Positions 26,234 to 34,069 are shown, counted from the first letter of the stretch. The stretch is 64,000 nucleotides of DNA from CAVZXS01 sp963779325 (GCA_963779325.1 CAVZXS010000007.1:310001-374000), one strand, 5' to 3'. Numbers and translations: made by a program. Notes: a model not told the origin generated them from the sequence alone.

Positions 26234-26337
26234 TGCTGAATGCTGAATGCAATGCTGAATGCTGCAATGCTGAATGCTGAATGCTGAATGCTGAATAGGC
26301 AATAGGCAATAGGCAATGGCAATAGCTGAATGCTGAA
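26234..26337. repeat. Heptamer tandem array TGCTGAA
   Basis: Eight exact TGCTGAA units (starting 26234, 26241, 26253, 26268, 26275, 26282, 26289, 26331) with partial units between them, plus three TAGGCAA units (26296-26316). The array fills the space right after the 83-residue gene. Units are head to tail without spacers, so this is not a CRISPR. Confidence 0.9.
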
Positions 26338-26459
26338 TTAGCGATTTGTAAAGGTCGATAATTTGCTGATGTTTGATAGCTTTAGTTTTACAATTTCAGT
26401 ATTGAGACTTTACAGATAATTGCGGTGTTTCCTGTAATGCCGAATAATACTTCCAATGC

Positions 26460-26525
26460 TGAACGGTGCCAACGCCACTACAGCTCAATAGTAGCACCGG
26501 CGTTGGGCAAATAAATATTTACTTC
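26460..26525. repeat. Dispersed 65-bp repeat, copy 2
   Basis: Aligns with 13-75: shared GAACGGTGC, CCACT, CTCAATAGTAGC and the AAATA-TTACTTC end, with the middle diverged. Confidence 0.5.
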
Positions 26526-26631
26526 CTTTTTGCAGGCAATCCCTGCGATAATTTTTCTTTACACGCTATATACTTTATTTACTTTTTATACTCCAATTAC
26601 CCTCAATCCTGAGAAACTAACAATTGTTATT

Positions 26632-26658
26632 TTTGAAAATAGTTTGCCCTTATCTTTG
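26632..26658 (+). promoter_or_regulatory. Promoter of acyl-CoA dehydrogenase
   Basis: TTTG (26632-26635) and TATCTTTG (26651-26658) with 15 bases between them; the minus-7 box is a full match, the spacing somewhat short. Confidence 0.5.
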
Positions 26659-26679
26659 CGGCCTAAATAGTGATTCTAT

Positions 26680-27834
26680 ATGTTATTTCAATTTACTGAA
26701 GAGCAATTGATGATTCAGCAGGCGGCCCGTGATTTTGCAAAAAATGAATGCCTGCCCGGCGTAATAGAAAGGGATGAGCTGCAAAAATTTCCGAAAGAGC
26801 AGGTAATGAAATTGGCCGAGCTTGGTTTTTTGGGTATGATGGTAGACCCTAAATACGGCGGCGCCGGTATGGATACCATCAGCTATGTATTGGCAATGGA
26901 AGAGATCAGTAAAATTGATGCGAGTGTGAGTGTGGTAATGAGTGTAAATAACAGTTTGGTTTGTTACGGGCTGGAAGGTTTTGGTACCGAAGAACAAAAA
27001 GTAAAATACTTAACACCGCTGGCACAAGGACGAAAGGACGGCGAATTATACATCGGCGCTTTTTTATTGAGCGAGCCGGAAGCGGGAAGTGATGCGACGA
27101 GTCAGCGTACTACGGCCGAAGATAAAGGCGATCATTATATTTTGAACGGAACAAAGAACTGGATTACCAACGGTAATTCCGCATCGGTGTATTTGGTAAT
27201 GGCGCAAACCGATGCGGGCAAAGGAAGCCGCGGTATCAATACATTTATTGTAGAAAAAAATTGGCCCGGCGTAAGTGTGGGTGCTAAAGAAAATAAATTG
27301 GGTATACGCGGCAGCGATACACACAGCATTTCTTTCCAGGATGTAAAAGTGCCGAAGGAAAACAGGATTGGCGCCGACGGTTTTGGATTCTCCTTTGCCA
27401 TGAAAACATTGGCGGGCGGAAGAATAGGTATCGCCTCGCAGGCATTGGGTATTGCAAGCGGCGCTTATGAGTTATCATTAAAATATTCGAAAGAAAGAAA
27501 AGCATTTGGTACGGAGATTATGAATCACCAGATCATTGCTTTCAAATTGGCTGATATGGCTACAAGGATTGAAGCGAGCAGGTTGCTTTGTTTGAAAGCG
27601 GCTTGGGAAAAGGATAATAAAATGGATTATACACTCAGCAGTTCGATGGCGAAAGTATTTGCCAGCGAAACGGCTATGTGGACGGCAACGGAAGCGGTGC
27701 AGGTACACGGCGGTTACGGATTTGTAAAAGAATTTCATGTAGAGCGATTGATGCGTGATGCAAAGATTACGCAGATATATGAAGGTACCAGTGAAGTGCA
27801 GCGGATTGTGATAAGCAGGAGTATATTGAAATAG
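26680..27834 (+). CDS. Acyl-CoA dehydrogenase
   Basis: FAD enzyme catalysing the first dehydrogenation of acyl-CoA in beta-oxidation or branched-chain amino acid degradation, passing electrons to electron-transfer flavoprotein. It shows the N-terminal helical domain, LSEPEAGSDA and KNWITNGNSA flavin and substrate segments, ALGIASGAYELSLKYSKERKAFG, and the catalytic glutamate in QIYEGTSEVQRIVISR near the C-terminus. The position of that glutamate fits short-chain or butyryl-CoA type enzymes rather than isovaleryl or long-chain types. Length 384 is standard. A perfect promoter box precedes it and palindromes plus a terminator follow. Confidence 0.94.
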   Translation: MLFQFTEEQLMIQQAARDFAKNECLPGVIERDELQKFPKEQVMKLAELGFLGMMVDPKYGGAGMDTISYVLAMEEISKIDASVSVVMSVNNSLVCYGLEGFGTEEQKVKYLTPLAQGRKDGELYIGAFLLSEPEAGSDATSQRTTAEDKGDHYILNGTKNWITNGNSASVYLVMAQTDAGKGSRGINTFIVEKNWPGVSVGAKENKLGIRGSDTHSISFQDVKVPKENRIGADGFGFSFAMKTLAGGRIGIASQALGIASGAYELSLKYSKERKAFGTEIMNHQIIAFKLADMATRIEASRLLCLKAAWEKDNKMDYTLSSSMAKVFASETAMWTATEAVQVHGGYGFVKEFHVERLMRDAKITQIYEGTSEVQRIVISRSILK

Positions 27835-27848
27835 CAGCCCATCCCCCG

Positions 27849-27865
27849 CCTTCCCTGAGGGAAGG
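27849..27865. repeat. GC-rich palindrome CCTTCCC-TGA-GGGAAGG
   Basis: A 7-bp inverted repeat with loop TGA, 15 bases after the acyl-CoA dehydrogenase stop. Its texture matches the palindromes at 28393 and 36277. Confidence 0.5.
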
Positions 27866-27911
27866 AGCCGGAGAACTAAAGCAGATAGAGGTATTACAGT
27901 TTATTTATACG

Positions 27912-27937
27912 CTAATGATTTTTCATTAGCTTTTTTA
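27912..27937 (+). terminator. Terminator after acyl-CoA dehydrogenase
   Basis: Stem GCTAATGA/TCATTAGC with loop TTTT and a following T6 tract. Confidence 0.85.
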
Positions 27938-27978
27938 TTAATAAACTTCTGCAACTTTGCGACTCAGAGAAAAAGAAC

Positions 27979-28704
27979 ATGATAAATAAAGAAGCATACG
28001 AAGCAATAAAGAAAGAGTTGCTGCAAAAAAATGTAAAGCTGATTGCCGTTTCCAAAACAAAACCTGCAGAGGATATTCTTGAACTATATAATTTGGGGCA
28101 AAGAGATTTTGGAGAAAATTATGTACAGGAATTGGCGGATAAGTATGAGCAATTGCCCAAAGATATTCGCTGGCATTTTATAGGTCACCTGCAAAGTAAT
28201 AAAGTAAAATACATTGCGCCTTTTGTGCATTTGATACATGGGGTAGACAGCGAAAATTTATTAAAAGAAATAAATAAACAGGCGGTAAAGAACAACAGGG
28301 TAATTGATCTGCTGCTGCAGGTGCATATAGCGCAGGAAGAAACGAAGTTTGGATTTAGTGAAGAAGAGCTGGAAAATGTGCTGATGCGCAAATCCCGAAG
28401 CATCGGGACAAGTTATGAAAATGTGCAAGTAAAGGGATTGATGGGTATGGCAAGTTTTTCGGATGATTTAAATAAAGTAAGGAATGAGTTCAAGAGTTTG
28501 AAAGAGCTTTTCGATAAAGTAAGCCTCGCATTCGGCATTCAGCATTCCGCATTGAGCATTGAGCATTCGACACTCACTACTCACCATTCACCATTCACCG
28601 TTTTGAGCATGGGCATGAGCGGCGATTATAAAATAGCAGTGGAAGAAGGAAGCACGATGGTACGAATAGGCAGTTTGATTTTTGGGGAGAGGGGGAAGAA
28701 ATAA
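27979..28704 (+). CDS. yggS: YggS/PLPBP family PLP-binding protein with inserted repeats
   Basis: PLP-homeostasis protein (YggS/PROSC). The fold type III barrel has Lys26 in AVSKTK as the PLP-binding lysine, DFGENYVQE, WHFIGHLQSNK, LLQVHIAQEETKFGF, GLMGMAS and the C-terminal LSMGMSGDYKIAVEEGSTMVRIG. At 241 residues it is longer than usual because two stretches are inserted in frame: one around residues 138-145 encoded by a palindrome (28393-28408), and one of about 23 residues (183-206) encoded by a heptamer array (28528-28597). The second lies just before the conserved LSMGMSGDY, in a surface loop by inference. A CAACTTTG box at 27952-27959 is a possible promoter. Confidence 0.9.
   Translation: MINKEAYEAIKKELLQKNVKLIAVSKTKPAEDILELYNLGQRDFGENYVQELADKYEQLPKDIRWHFIGHLQSNKVKYIAPFVHLIHGVDSENLLKEINKQAVKNNRVIDLLLQVHIAQEETKFGFSEEELENVLMRKSRSIGTSYENVQVKGLMGMASFSDDLNKVRNEFKSLKELFDKVSLAFGIQHSALSIEHSTLTTHHSPFTVLSMGMSGDYKIAVEEGSTMVRIGSLIFGERGKK
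28393..28408. repeat. Palindrome TCCCGA-AGCA-TCGGGA inside yggS
   Basis: A 6-bp inverted repeat with a four-base loop encoding part of the extra KSRSIGTSYEN segment of YggS. It resembles the short GC-rich palindromes dispersed elsewhere in the window. Confidence 0.55.
28528..28597. repeat. Heptamer array inside the yggS coding sequence
   Basis: Ten consecutive 7-base units: GCATTCG, GCATTCA, GCATTCC, GCATTGA, GCATTGA, then after one base GCATTCG, ACACTCA, CTACTCA, CCATTCA, CCATTCA. The unit is the reverse complement class of TGCTGAA at 26234. It is translated as a His/Ser/Thr-rich loop without breaking the frame. Confidence 0.85.
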
Positions 28705-28754
28705 CTATTGATTAATGTATTAGGTGGGTTAACTTAAAAATTTATTTTAGAAAA

Positions 28755-29414
28755 ATGAAATGGTTTAAAATCGAAGACTACAAGACAAGCCAGATATTGC
28801 TGGTAATAGTTATTATTATAATGGTATTGCCGTTTTTTCTGAATCTTCCCGCAGTTAATAAACACTTTGATTTTTCAAAGTCTGGTCAAATTGGCGATAC
28901 TATTGGCGGAGTCACCGCGCCATTTATTAATGGACTTGCAGCGATTTTAGTTTTTATTGCTTTTAAGGCTCAAATAAAAGCCAATGAAATTTTTAAAAGC
29001 CAAGAAAGGACGAGGATAATTCTGGAACAAATTGCGTTAATTCAGGAGGACAAACTTGATGTGATACCGATTATTGTTTCATTAACTAGAGGTTCTATGC
29101 AACATATAAAAACTTCGCTCCAAGACTATATGCTAATCGCTATGAACAAGATAATATATTTTACAACTGAAGTTCACTTAGCTTATGAATTGATTGAAGA
29201 ATTCGAAGGTGAAAAAAATTTCCTTTACAGAAAGCTTTATTATTTATATGTTACACGATATAAAGAATCGCTTTCGTCTCTTAAAATTGAATTAGCGAAA
29301 ATAGATTCTGTTCATAATGACTATCAGAAATATGTGACAGAACTTTGTTCAGACATTGATTATTTAAATAATAACCTCGCTGATGTGAATAAATATGGAA
29401 AAAAGCAGAAATAG
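28755..29414 (+). CDS. Two-helix membrane protein resembling putative phage abortive infection (AbiC-like) proteins
   Basis: A 219-residue protein with two membrane helices (about 13-32 and 56-73). Between them is FDFSKSGQIGDTIGGVTAPFINGLAAILVFIAFKAQIKANE, the GDTIGG-APFxN pattern that I associate with the putAbiC family, where the pattern sits at the first part and a cytoplasmic helical domain follows. The rest (about 75-219) is helical and soluble. If the assignment holds it may act in phage defence by affecting the cell membrane or metabolism, but no activity can be inferred from sequence alone. Flanked on both sides by heptamer arrays, and AT-richer than its neighbours, it looks like an inserted accessory gene. 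Confidence 0.65.
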   Translation: MKWFKIEDYKTSQILLVIVIIIMVLPFFLNLPAVNKHFDFSKSGQIGDTIGGVTAPFINGLAAILVFIAFKAQIKANEIFKSQERTRIILEQIALIQEDKLDVIPIIVSLTRGSMQHIKTSLQDYMLIAMNKIIYFTTEVHLAYELIEEFEGEKNFLYRKLYYLYVTRYKESLSSLKIELAKIDSVHNDYQKYVTELCSDIDYLNNNLADVNKYGKKQK

Positions 29415-29435
29415 AAATTTATTTATGTATTTATT

Positions 29436-29470
29436 ACTTATAACTCACCACTTACAACTCACTACTGCCT
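29436..29470. repeat. Heptamer array ACTYACY
   Basis: Five units in exact 7-base phase: ACTTATA, ACTCACC, ACTTACA, ACTCACT, ACTGCCT. It overlaps the stop codon of the anti-sigma gene by two bases. Confidence 0.8.
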
Positions 29471-30011
29471 ACACCGACTCCCCCTTCTTCCACTGCTCCC
29501 TTCTCTTTTTAAAATAGCTGTCCAATAAAACTAAGCCAAGTATAATATTTATCATCATAAAGCCGGTAACATAGCTGTTATTAAAAAATTTGCTAAGGTC
29601 AATTTTACTAAGGTCAAAGGGCAGTTTACTGTCGCCGCTGCCTGCACTCCAGTCCATTTGCCCGAAACCGTAGATAAGAAAACCTGTAATAAGTGTGATA
29701 AAGAAAATGCCGATGCCGCGTATAATATTTTTGTTAATATATTTTTTGCCGGCAGGCGCTATGTACAGCCTGTTTATTTCTTCCATTACATTTTTTGTAA
29801 AACGCATGGAGGGTTCTTCCAGCTCGCCGGCGGTAAGCAAACTGTTTATTTCAAACAGTTCCTTGTATTTGTTTTTCCATTCGGCATTACCGGCTATTAG
29901 TTTTTCAATAACCGTTTTCTCCGCGGCGGAACTTGTACCGTCAATATAATCCCACAGGCGCTGTTCTATGCCGCTGTTGTCGAAATTGGAGTTATCGTTT
30001 TCTTTGTTCAT
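29469..30011 (-). CDS. Membrane anti-sigma factor
   Basis: A 180-residue protein encoded 83 bases downstream of an ECF sigma gene on the same strand. The N-terminal half is cytoplasmic and acidic (GIEQRLWDYIDGTSSAAEKTVIEKLIAGNAEWKNKYKELFEIN), the form typical of anti-sigma domains without a zinc site. Two hydrophobic helices (about 95-114 and 147-165) anchor it. It would hold the sigma factor inactive at the membrane until a signal releases it. The C-terminus is short and cytoplasmic. The gap to the sigma gene is occupied by a heptamer array, unusual for a coupled pair. Confidence 0.8.
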   Translation of the reverse strand: MNKENDNSNFDNSGIEQRLWDYIDGTSSAAEKTVIEKLIAGNAEWKNKYKELFEINSLLTAGELEEPSMRFTKNVMEEINRLYIAPAGKKYINKNIIRGIGIFFITLITGFLIYGFGQMDWSAGSGDSKLPFDLSKIDLSKFFNNSYVTGFMMINIILGLVLLDSYFKKRREQWKKGESV

Positions 30012-30031
30012 ATAAATTAGTTTTATAAAAT

Positions 30032-30087
30032 GTAGCTGTGAGCTGCGAGCAAATACTCAAAGCTCAAAGCTCATAGCTCGAAGCTTC
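30032..30087. repeat. Heptamer array AAGCTCA between sigma and anti-sigma genes
   Basis: Eight consecutive 7-base units: GTAGCTG, TGAGCTG, CGAGCAA, ATACTCA, AAGCTCA, AAGCTCA, TAGCTCG, AAGCTTC, filling most of the 83-base gap. Confidence 0.85.
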
Positions 30088-30094
30088 TTATAAT

Positions 30095-30673
30095 TCAAAT
30101 ATCTCTCACTTCCTCTTTAAAATGTTTTTCCATCTTTTCTTTCAATCGTTGTCGTGCACGGTGCAATCTTACTTTTACAGTATTGGGCTCTGCTCCCAAA
30201 ATGTTCGCAATCTCATCTAATGATTGTTCGCATTTATAAAATAACGTAATCACCTGTGCATCATCCGGGCTTAAAAGCGCTATAGCTTCATTCACCATAT
30301 TCCTCCGGCTTTTTGTTTCTATTTGGTTGGCCGTATAACCTGAATCCATATTATCCGCCGTCGCAAAAATATTTTCATTATCTAACGAATGTATTTCAAC
30401 TTTTTTCTTTCGTAGAAAACTGATACAGGTATTATTGACAATGGTGTACAGCCAGGTGCTGAATTTCGAATTGCCCTTAAAATCAGCTAAGTAGCGATAT
30501 GCTTTTATAAATACATCCTGCGCTACTTCCTCCGCTTCCTCCCTGCTTTTTATAAAACGCAATACCAGTGTAAACACATAGCCACGGTGCCTGTTTACCA
30601 GTTCCGCATACGCCTGCTGATTGCCTTTCAGGACAAGGCTGATTATTTCACTGTCCGTAGTTCCGGTGTGCAT
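30095..30673 (-). CDS. RNA polymerase ECF sigma factor
   Basis: A 192-residue sigma-70 of the ECF (RpoE-like) class. Region 2 is visible in YAELVNRHRGYVFTLVLRFIKSREEAEEVAQDVFIKAYRYLADFKGNSKFSTWLYTIVNNTCISFLRKKK. Region 4, with helix-turn-helix SLDEIANILGAEPNTVKVRLHRARQRLKEKM, recognises the minus-35 element of its regulon. The downstream gene encodes its likely anti-sigma factor. A DUF6249 membrane-protein gene is divergent across a 248-base gap and may be a target. Confidence 0.93.
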   Translation of the reverse strand: MHTGTTDSEIISLVLKGNQQAYAELVNRHRGYVFTLVLRFIKSREEAEEVAQDVFIKAYRYLADFKGNSKFSTWLYTIVNNTCISFLRKKKVEIHSLDNENIFATADNMDSGYTANQIETKSRRNMVNEAIALLSPDDAQVITLFYKCEQSLDEIANILGAEPNTVKVRLHRARQRLKEKMEKHFKEEVRDI

Positions 30674-30741
30674 GATTAAGGATAAGACTACTTAAAGTTA
30701 CGGCAGGTTACAGTATGTTGAGTAAAGGGGGAGACAAAGGG

Positions 30742-30776
30742 AATTATAAATTATGAATTATAAATTATTAATTAGC
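30742..30776. repeat. Heptamer array AATTATA
   Basis: Five units in phase: AATTATA, AATTATG, AATTATA, AATTATT, AATTAGC, in the gap between the sigma gene and the DUF6249 gene. Confidence 0.8.
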
Positions 30777-30921
30777 CTGTAACCTGATCTCCCGGTGCGT
30801 AGTCTTAGTTTATGTACACGGTTTTGAGGCAAAAGTTTTTTTAAAAAGCTGTAACCCGGCTTACAAACCGGTAGTCAAAGAACAAAAGAAACTAATTTAA
30901 ATAAAAATAAAATCTACAATT

Positions 30922-31296
30922 ATGCACGCAGGAGAAGTACTCATCCCGATCACATTGTTTATCAGTTTTGCCGCTCTGATATTTGGCATTGTATATATGA
31001 GAACCCGCCAGAACCTGGCGATGATAGAAAAGGGGATGAACCCCAAGACCAGGGAAAACCGCCCGGCGCCTTTTACAAGCTTAAAATGGGGCTTGGTAGG
31101 AATTGGCTGTGGTACAGGATTGTTACTTGCCTATCTTATTGACGAGTTTGCTATCGGCCACAATACAGGTCGTCATCATGATAACCCGGCTATTTATTTC
31201 AGCTTAATAGGTATTGGCGGCGGTATTGGCCTCGTAATTTCTTATATGATAGAAAAAAAGCATTGGCTGGATAAGCAGAGTGGTAGTAAAGATTAA
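30922..31296 (+). CDS. DUF6249-like membrane protein
   Basis: A 124-residue protein with three hydrophobic helices: about 6-25 (LIPITLFISFAALIFGIVYM), 52-70 (KWGLVGIGCGTGLLLAYLI), and 92-110 (YFSLIGIGGGIGLVISYMIE). The cytoplasmic loop RTRQNLAMIEKGMNPKTRENR is the feature that resembles the DUF6249 family, common in Bacteroidota next to ECF sigma factors. It probably belongs to the sigma regulon; function is unknown. Confidence 0.75.
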   Translation: MHAGEVLIPITLFISFAALIFGIVYMRTRQNLAMIEKGMNPKTRENRPAPFTSLKWGLVGIGCGTGLLLAYLIDEFAIGHNTGRHHDNPAIYFSLIGIGGGIGLVISYMIEKKHWLDKQSGSKD

Positions 31297-31297
31297 T

Positions 31298-31419
31298 AGT
31301 ATTTAGTATATAGTATTTAGAGTATATAAGGTATGTAAAGGTCAAAATTTCCGTACACTATATACTCTTCTTACTTTATATACTATATTTACTTTTTTTG
31401 ACTTTTACCTTTTGACTTA
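31298..31419. repeat. Paired heptamer arrays between DUF6249 and ctp genes
   Basis: Left part: AGTATTT, AGTATAT, AGTATTT, AGAGTAT (31298-31325). Right part: ACTATAT, ACTCTTC, TTACTTT, ATATACT (31357-31384) and TGACTTT, TACCTTT, TGACTTA (31399-31419). Left and right units are roughly reverse complements (AGTATAT/ATATACT), so the transcript could fold. The right part touches the stop codon of the convergent protease gene. Confidence 0.75.
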
Positions 31420-33006
31420 CTTCACCAATTCTTCCAAGGCTTTTTTCACTATGGTATCATCGGCGTTTATTACTTCATAAAAACCACTGCTGCGCCACTT
31501 GGTTCTTGCCATATTCGATTTAAGGCTTTTAATAACCTGCTCTTTATCTTTTGTGTTCAGGCTTTTGAGGTTTACGGAATCTTTGGCGGCAAAGGCAGAT
31601 AAACGGTCAAATGCATTATTGATATCGCCGTATTTATTTATAAAATCGGCAGGGGTTTTATAATTGTTGAACATAGATAAATTAGCGAGGTAATATTTAT
31701 AAACAAACCTGTTTAAAATACCTGCGGTAAAAAGCTTTCGCACATTGCCGTTTATTTTACCCGTGTCAATAGATACAAATACATCGGGCATGATGCCGCC
31801 GCCGTCATACAATTTTTTATGCCCTTCGGTTTCGTATACTTTACCGTTTTGTACTTTGTTGCTGTCGGCATATTGCAGTTCGCCGTCGCTTACTCTTTTC
31901 CACAGTTCATCCATATATACTTTCTTTCCTTTATCGTAGGGGCGTTGAATACTTCTTCCGAGCGGTGTATAGTAGCGGGCCGTTACCAATCGCAATGCCG
32001 AGCCGTCACTTAAATTAAATTGTTCCTGCACCAATCCTTTACCAAAAGTTCTTCGGCCAACAATCGTTGCCCGGTCCCAATCCTGCAAGGCGCCGGTGAG
32101 TACTTCGCTGGCGCTGGCGCTTAATTCATCTACCAATACAATCAGTTTTCCTTTTTCAAAAAGCCCCGGACGTTTACACCGATATTCAATCTTGGGCGAA
32201 TTTTTTCCTTCAGTATACACAATCAAACGACTGCCTTCCAAAAATTCATCGGCAATTTCTACGGCTTCTTTCATCAGTCCGCCGCCATTACCTCTAAGAT
32301 CCAACACTAACTTTTGCAAACCTTCTTTTTGCAAATTCTCTAAGCTGCGCATAAACTCTTCGTAAGTACTCTCCGAAAATTTATTTAATCGTATATAGCC
32401 GCTTGTTTTATCCAGCATATAAGCCGCATCTACCGATGGCACGGGTATTACACCGCGTATTACTTTTAGCGACTGTTGTTTTTCCTGTCGCAGTACAGTT
32501 AGGTTTACAGCAGAACCCCGTTCTCCTTTTATTAATTTTTTTACATCTTCCGACTCAATATTTTTATTGGTAATAACAGAATCGTTTACTTTTAAAATTT
32601 TATCACCTACTGCCAATCCGGCTTTATCGCTGGGGCCGCCGGCCAATACGTTTACAATATTTACCGTATCATCAAAAATGTTGAACTCAACGCCAATGCC
32701 TTCAAAGTTCCCCTTCAAATCTTCGTTTACTTCCTGCAGGTTGATGGCGGGTATAAATATGGAATGCGGGTCCAGTTCAGCCATCATTTGTTCTATGGCT
32801 CCGTTTTGCAGCGAGTCGATGGGCACTTTATCTACGTATTTAAGCCTGATGAGGTCAATGGCTTCCTGTAGTGCGGTACGTGTATCTTTTTTTAAAAAAC
32901 TTTTGCCGCCTGTTTGTTCATGCAGCTTGTATCCGAAAAACATTCCCGCTATCATTACCACCGAAAAAATAAGGGGCAGCCATACTTGTAATTTTTTATT
33001 TACCAT
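31417..33006 (-). CDS. S41-family C-terminal processing peptidase
   Basis: Tail-specific serine protease (CtpA/Prc group), 529 residues. The N-terminal hydrophobic segment (about 8-25) exports or anchors it in the periplasm. A PDZ domain spans about 92-180 (GIGVEFN, LAGGPSDKAGLAVGDKILKVN). The catalytic part has Ser298 in LSASASEVLTGALQDW and Lys323 in TFGKG, 25 residues apart as in known C-terminal proteases. A further 150-residue C-terminal extension of helical type is present. It likely trims or degrades envelope proteins and acts in cell-wall hydrolase control. It is monocistronic. Confidence 0.93.
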   Translation of the reverse strand: MVNKKLQVWLPLIFSVVMIAGMFFGYKLHEQTGGKSFLKKDTRTALQEAIDLIRLKYVDKVPIDSLQNGAIEQMMAELDPHSIFIPAINLQEVNEDLKGNFEGIGVEFNIFDDTVNIVNVLAGGPSDKAGLAVGDKILKVNDSVITNKNIESEDVKKLIKGERGSAVNLTVLRQEKQQSLKVIRGVIPVPSVDAAYMLDKTSGYIRLNKFSESTYEEFMRSLENLQKEGLQKLVLDLRGNGGGLMKEAVEIADEFLEGSRLIVYTEGKNSPKIEYRCKRPGLFEKGKLIVLVDELSASASEVLTGALQDWDRATIVGRRTFGKGLVQEQFNLSDGSALRLVTARYYTPLGRSIQRPYDKGKKVYMDELWKRVSDGELQYADSNKVQNGKVYETEGHKKLYDGGGIMPDVFVSIDTGKINGNVRKLFTAGILNRFVYKYYLANLSMFNNYKTPADFINKYGDINNAFDRLSAFAAKDSVNLKSLNTKDKEQVIKSLKSNMARTKWRSSGFYEVINADDTIVKKALEELVK

Positions 33007-33152
33007 TGTATACGTATTCTTTGTAATTTAAGCGCAAAATAAGAAAGTTTATTGCAAAGCAATCTCTTTAAGTTGGTTTATAATAAATGATTTAAGTTAA
33101 TAATACCGGAATTACTAAACATCGACTATGAGTCGGCTATAAAAACACAACC

Positions 33153-33992
33153 ATGCCAATTAAACTTATTGCAGACAGCGGAGCTACAAAAGCCGAATGG
33201 TGTCTTTTGCAAAACGGAAAAAAGAAAACTGTTTTTACCGCCGGCATCAGTCCGTATTTTCTCAGTACGGTACAAATAAAAGATTTACTGCAAAAAGAAT
33301 TAGTACCCAAGCTAAAAAATATACAGGTAGATGAAGTGCATTACTACGGTACCGGTTGTGCAAGCCCCGCAAATGCATTGTCTGTAAAGAAAGCTATACA
33401 ACAAAGTTTCAGCAAAGCCAAAGTAAGTGTAACCCACGATTTGATGGGGGCGGCCCGTGCTTTATGCGGCGATAAAAAAGGTATTGCCAGTATATTGGGC
33501 ACCGGCAGCAACTCCTGCTATTATAACGGTAAAAAAATAATTAAGAACAGCCCCGGCCTTGGTTATGTATTAGGCGATGAAGGCAGCGGAGCTTACTTGG
33601 GTAAAAAAGTTATTCAACATTATTTATATAAAACCTTTGATGAAGAACTGGAACTTAAATTCATCTCGAAGTACAATACCAACAGTTTAGAAATATTGGA
33701 AAATGTATATAAGAAACCTTTGCCCAATCGCTACCTGGCGGGCTTCGCCGTTTTTTTGGCGGAAAACCGCGGGCATTATATGATTGAGAATATTATTGAG
33801 GACGGGCTGAATGATTTTTTTTATACGCATTTATGTAAATACGGAGAAAGTTGGCGAATGCCGATTAGTTTTGCGGGCAGTATCGCATTTGGTTTTCAAG
33901 ATGTATTGAAAGAACTTTGCAAAGGCTATGAATTTGATCTCGGGAAAATTTTAAAGAACCCCATGGAAGGATTAATTGAATATCACCAATAA
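33153..33992 (+). CDS. N-acetylglucosamine kinase-like (BadF/BadG/BcrA/BcrD family)
   Basis: ASKHA-fold sugar kinase, 279 residues. Phosphate-1 loop IADSGATKAEWCLLQNG, the second motif GIASILGTGSNSCYYNGKKI, LGYVLGDEGSGAYLGKKVI and the late SFAGSIAFGFQDVL adenosine loop are present. The GDEGSG motif is typical of GlcNAc kinases of the NAGK type. It lies 77 bases upstream of murQ, so its product could phosphorylate amino sugars recovered from peptidoglycan. It could alternatively act on MurNAc or glucosamine. Confidence 0.86.
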   Translation: MPIKLIADSGATKAEWCLLQNGKKKTVFTAGISPYFLSTVQIKDLLQKELVPKLKNIQVDEVHYYGTGCASPANALSVKKAIQQSFSKAKVSVTHDLMGAARALCGDKKGIASILGTGSNSCYYNGKKIIKNSPGLGYVLGDEGSGAYLGKKVIQHYLYKTFDEELELKFISKYNTNSLEILENVYKKPLPNRYLAGFAVFLAENRGHYMIENIIEDGLNDFFYTHLCKYGESWRMPISFAGSIAFGFQDVLKELCKGYEFDLGKILKNPMEGLIEYHQ

Positions 33993-34069
33993 AAAAATAC
34001 GGTAAAAGAACGGGTAAGATTATCTCTTTATAATTCCTTATCGTATTTTGTAAAAATAAATTTACTGCA

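Larger units (their letters stand above)
26338..26679. other. Intergenic region upstream of acyl-CoA dehydrogenase
   Basis: This contains the second copy of the dispersed repeat (26460-26525, see 13-75), a patch of T-rich ACTTT/TATAC words at 26565-26600, and the promoter at 26632-26658. No gene is seen. Confidence 0.5.

Noticed and set aside
26234..26337. CRISPR array
   Set aside because: The units are 7 bases, contiguous and without unique spacers, and no cas gene is nearby.
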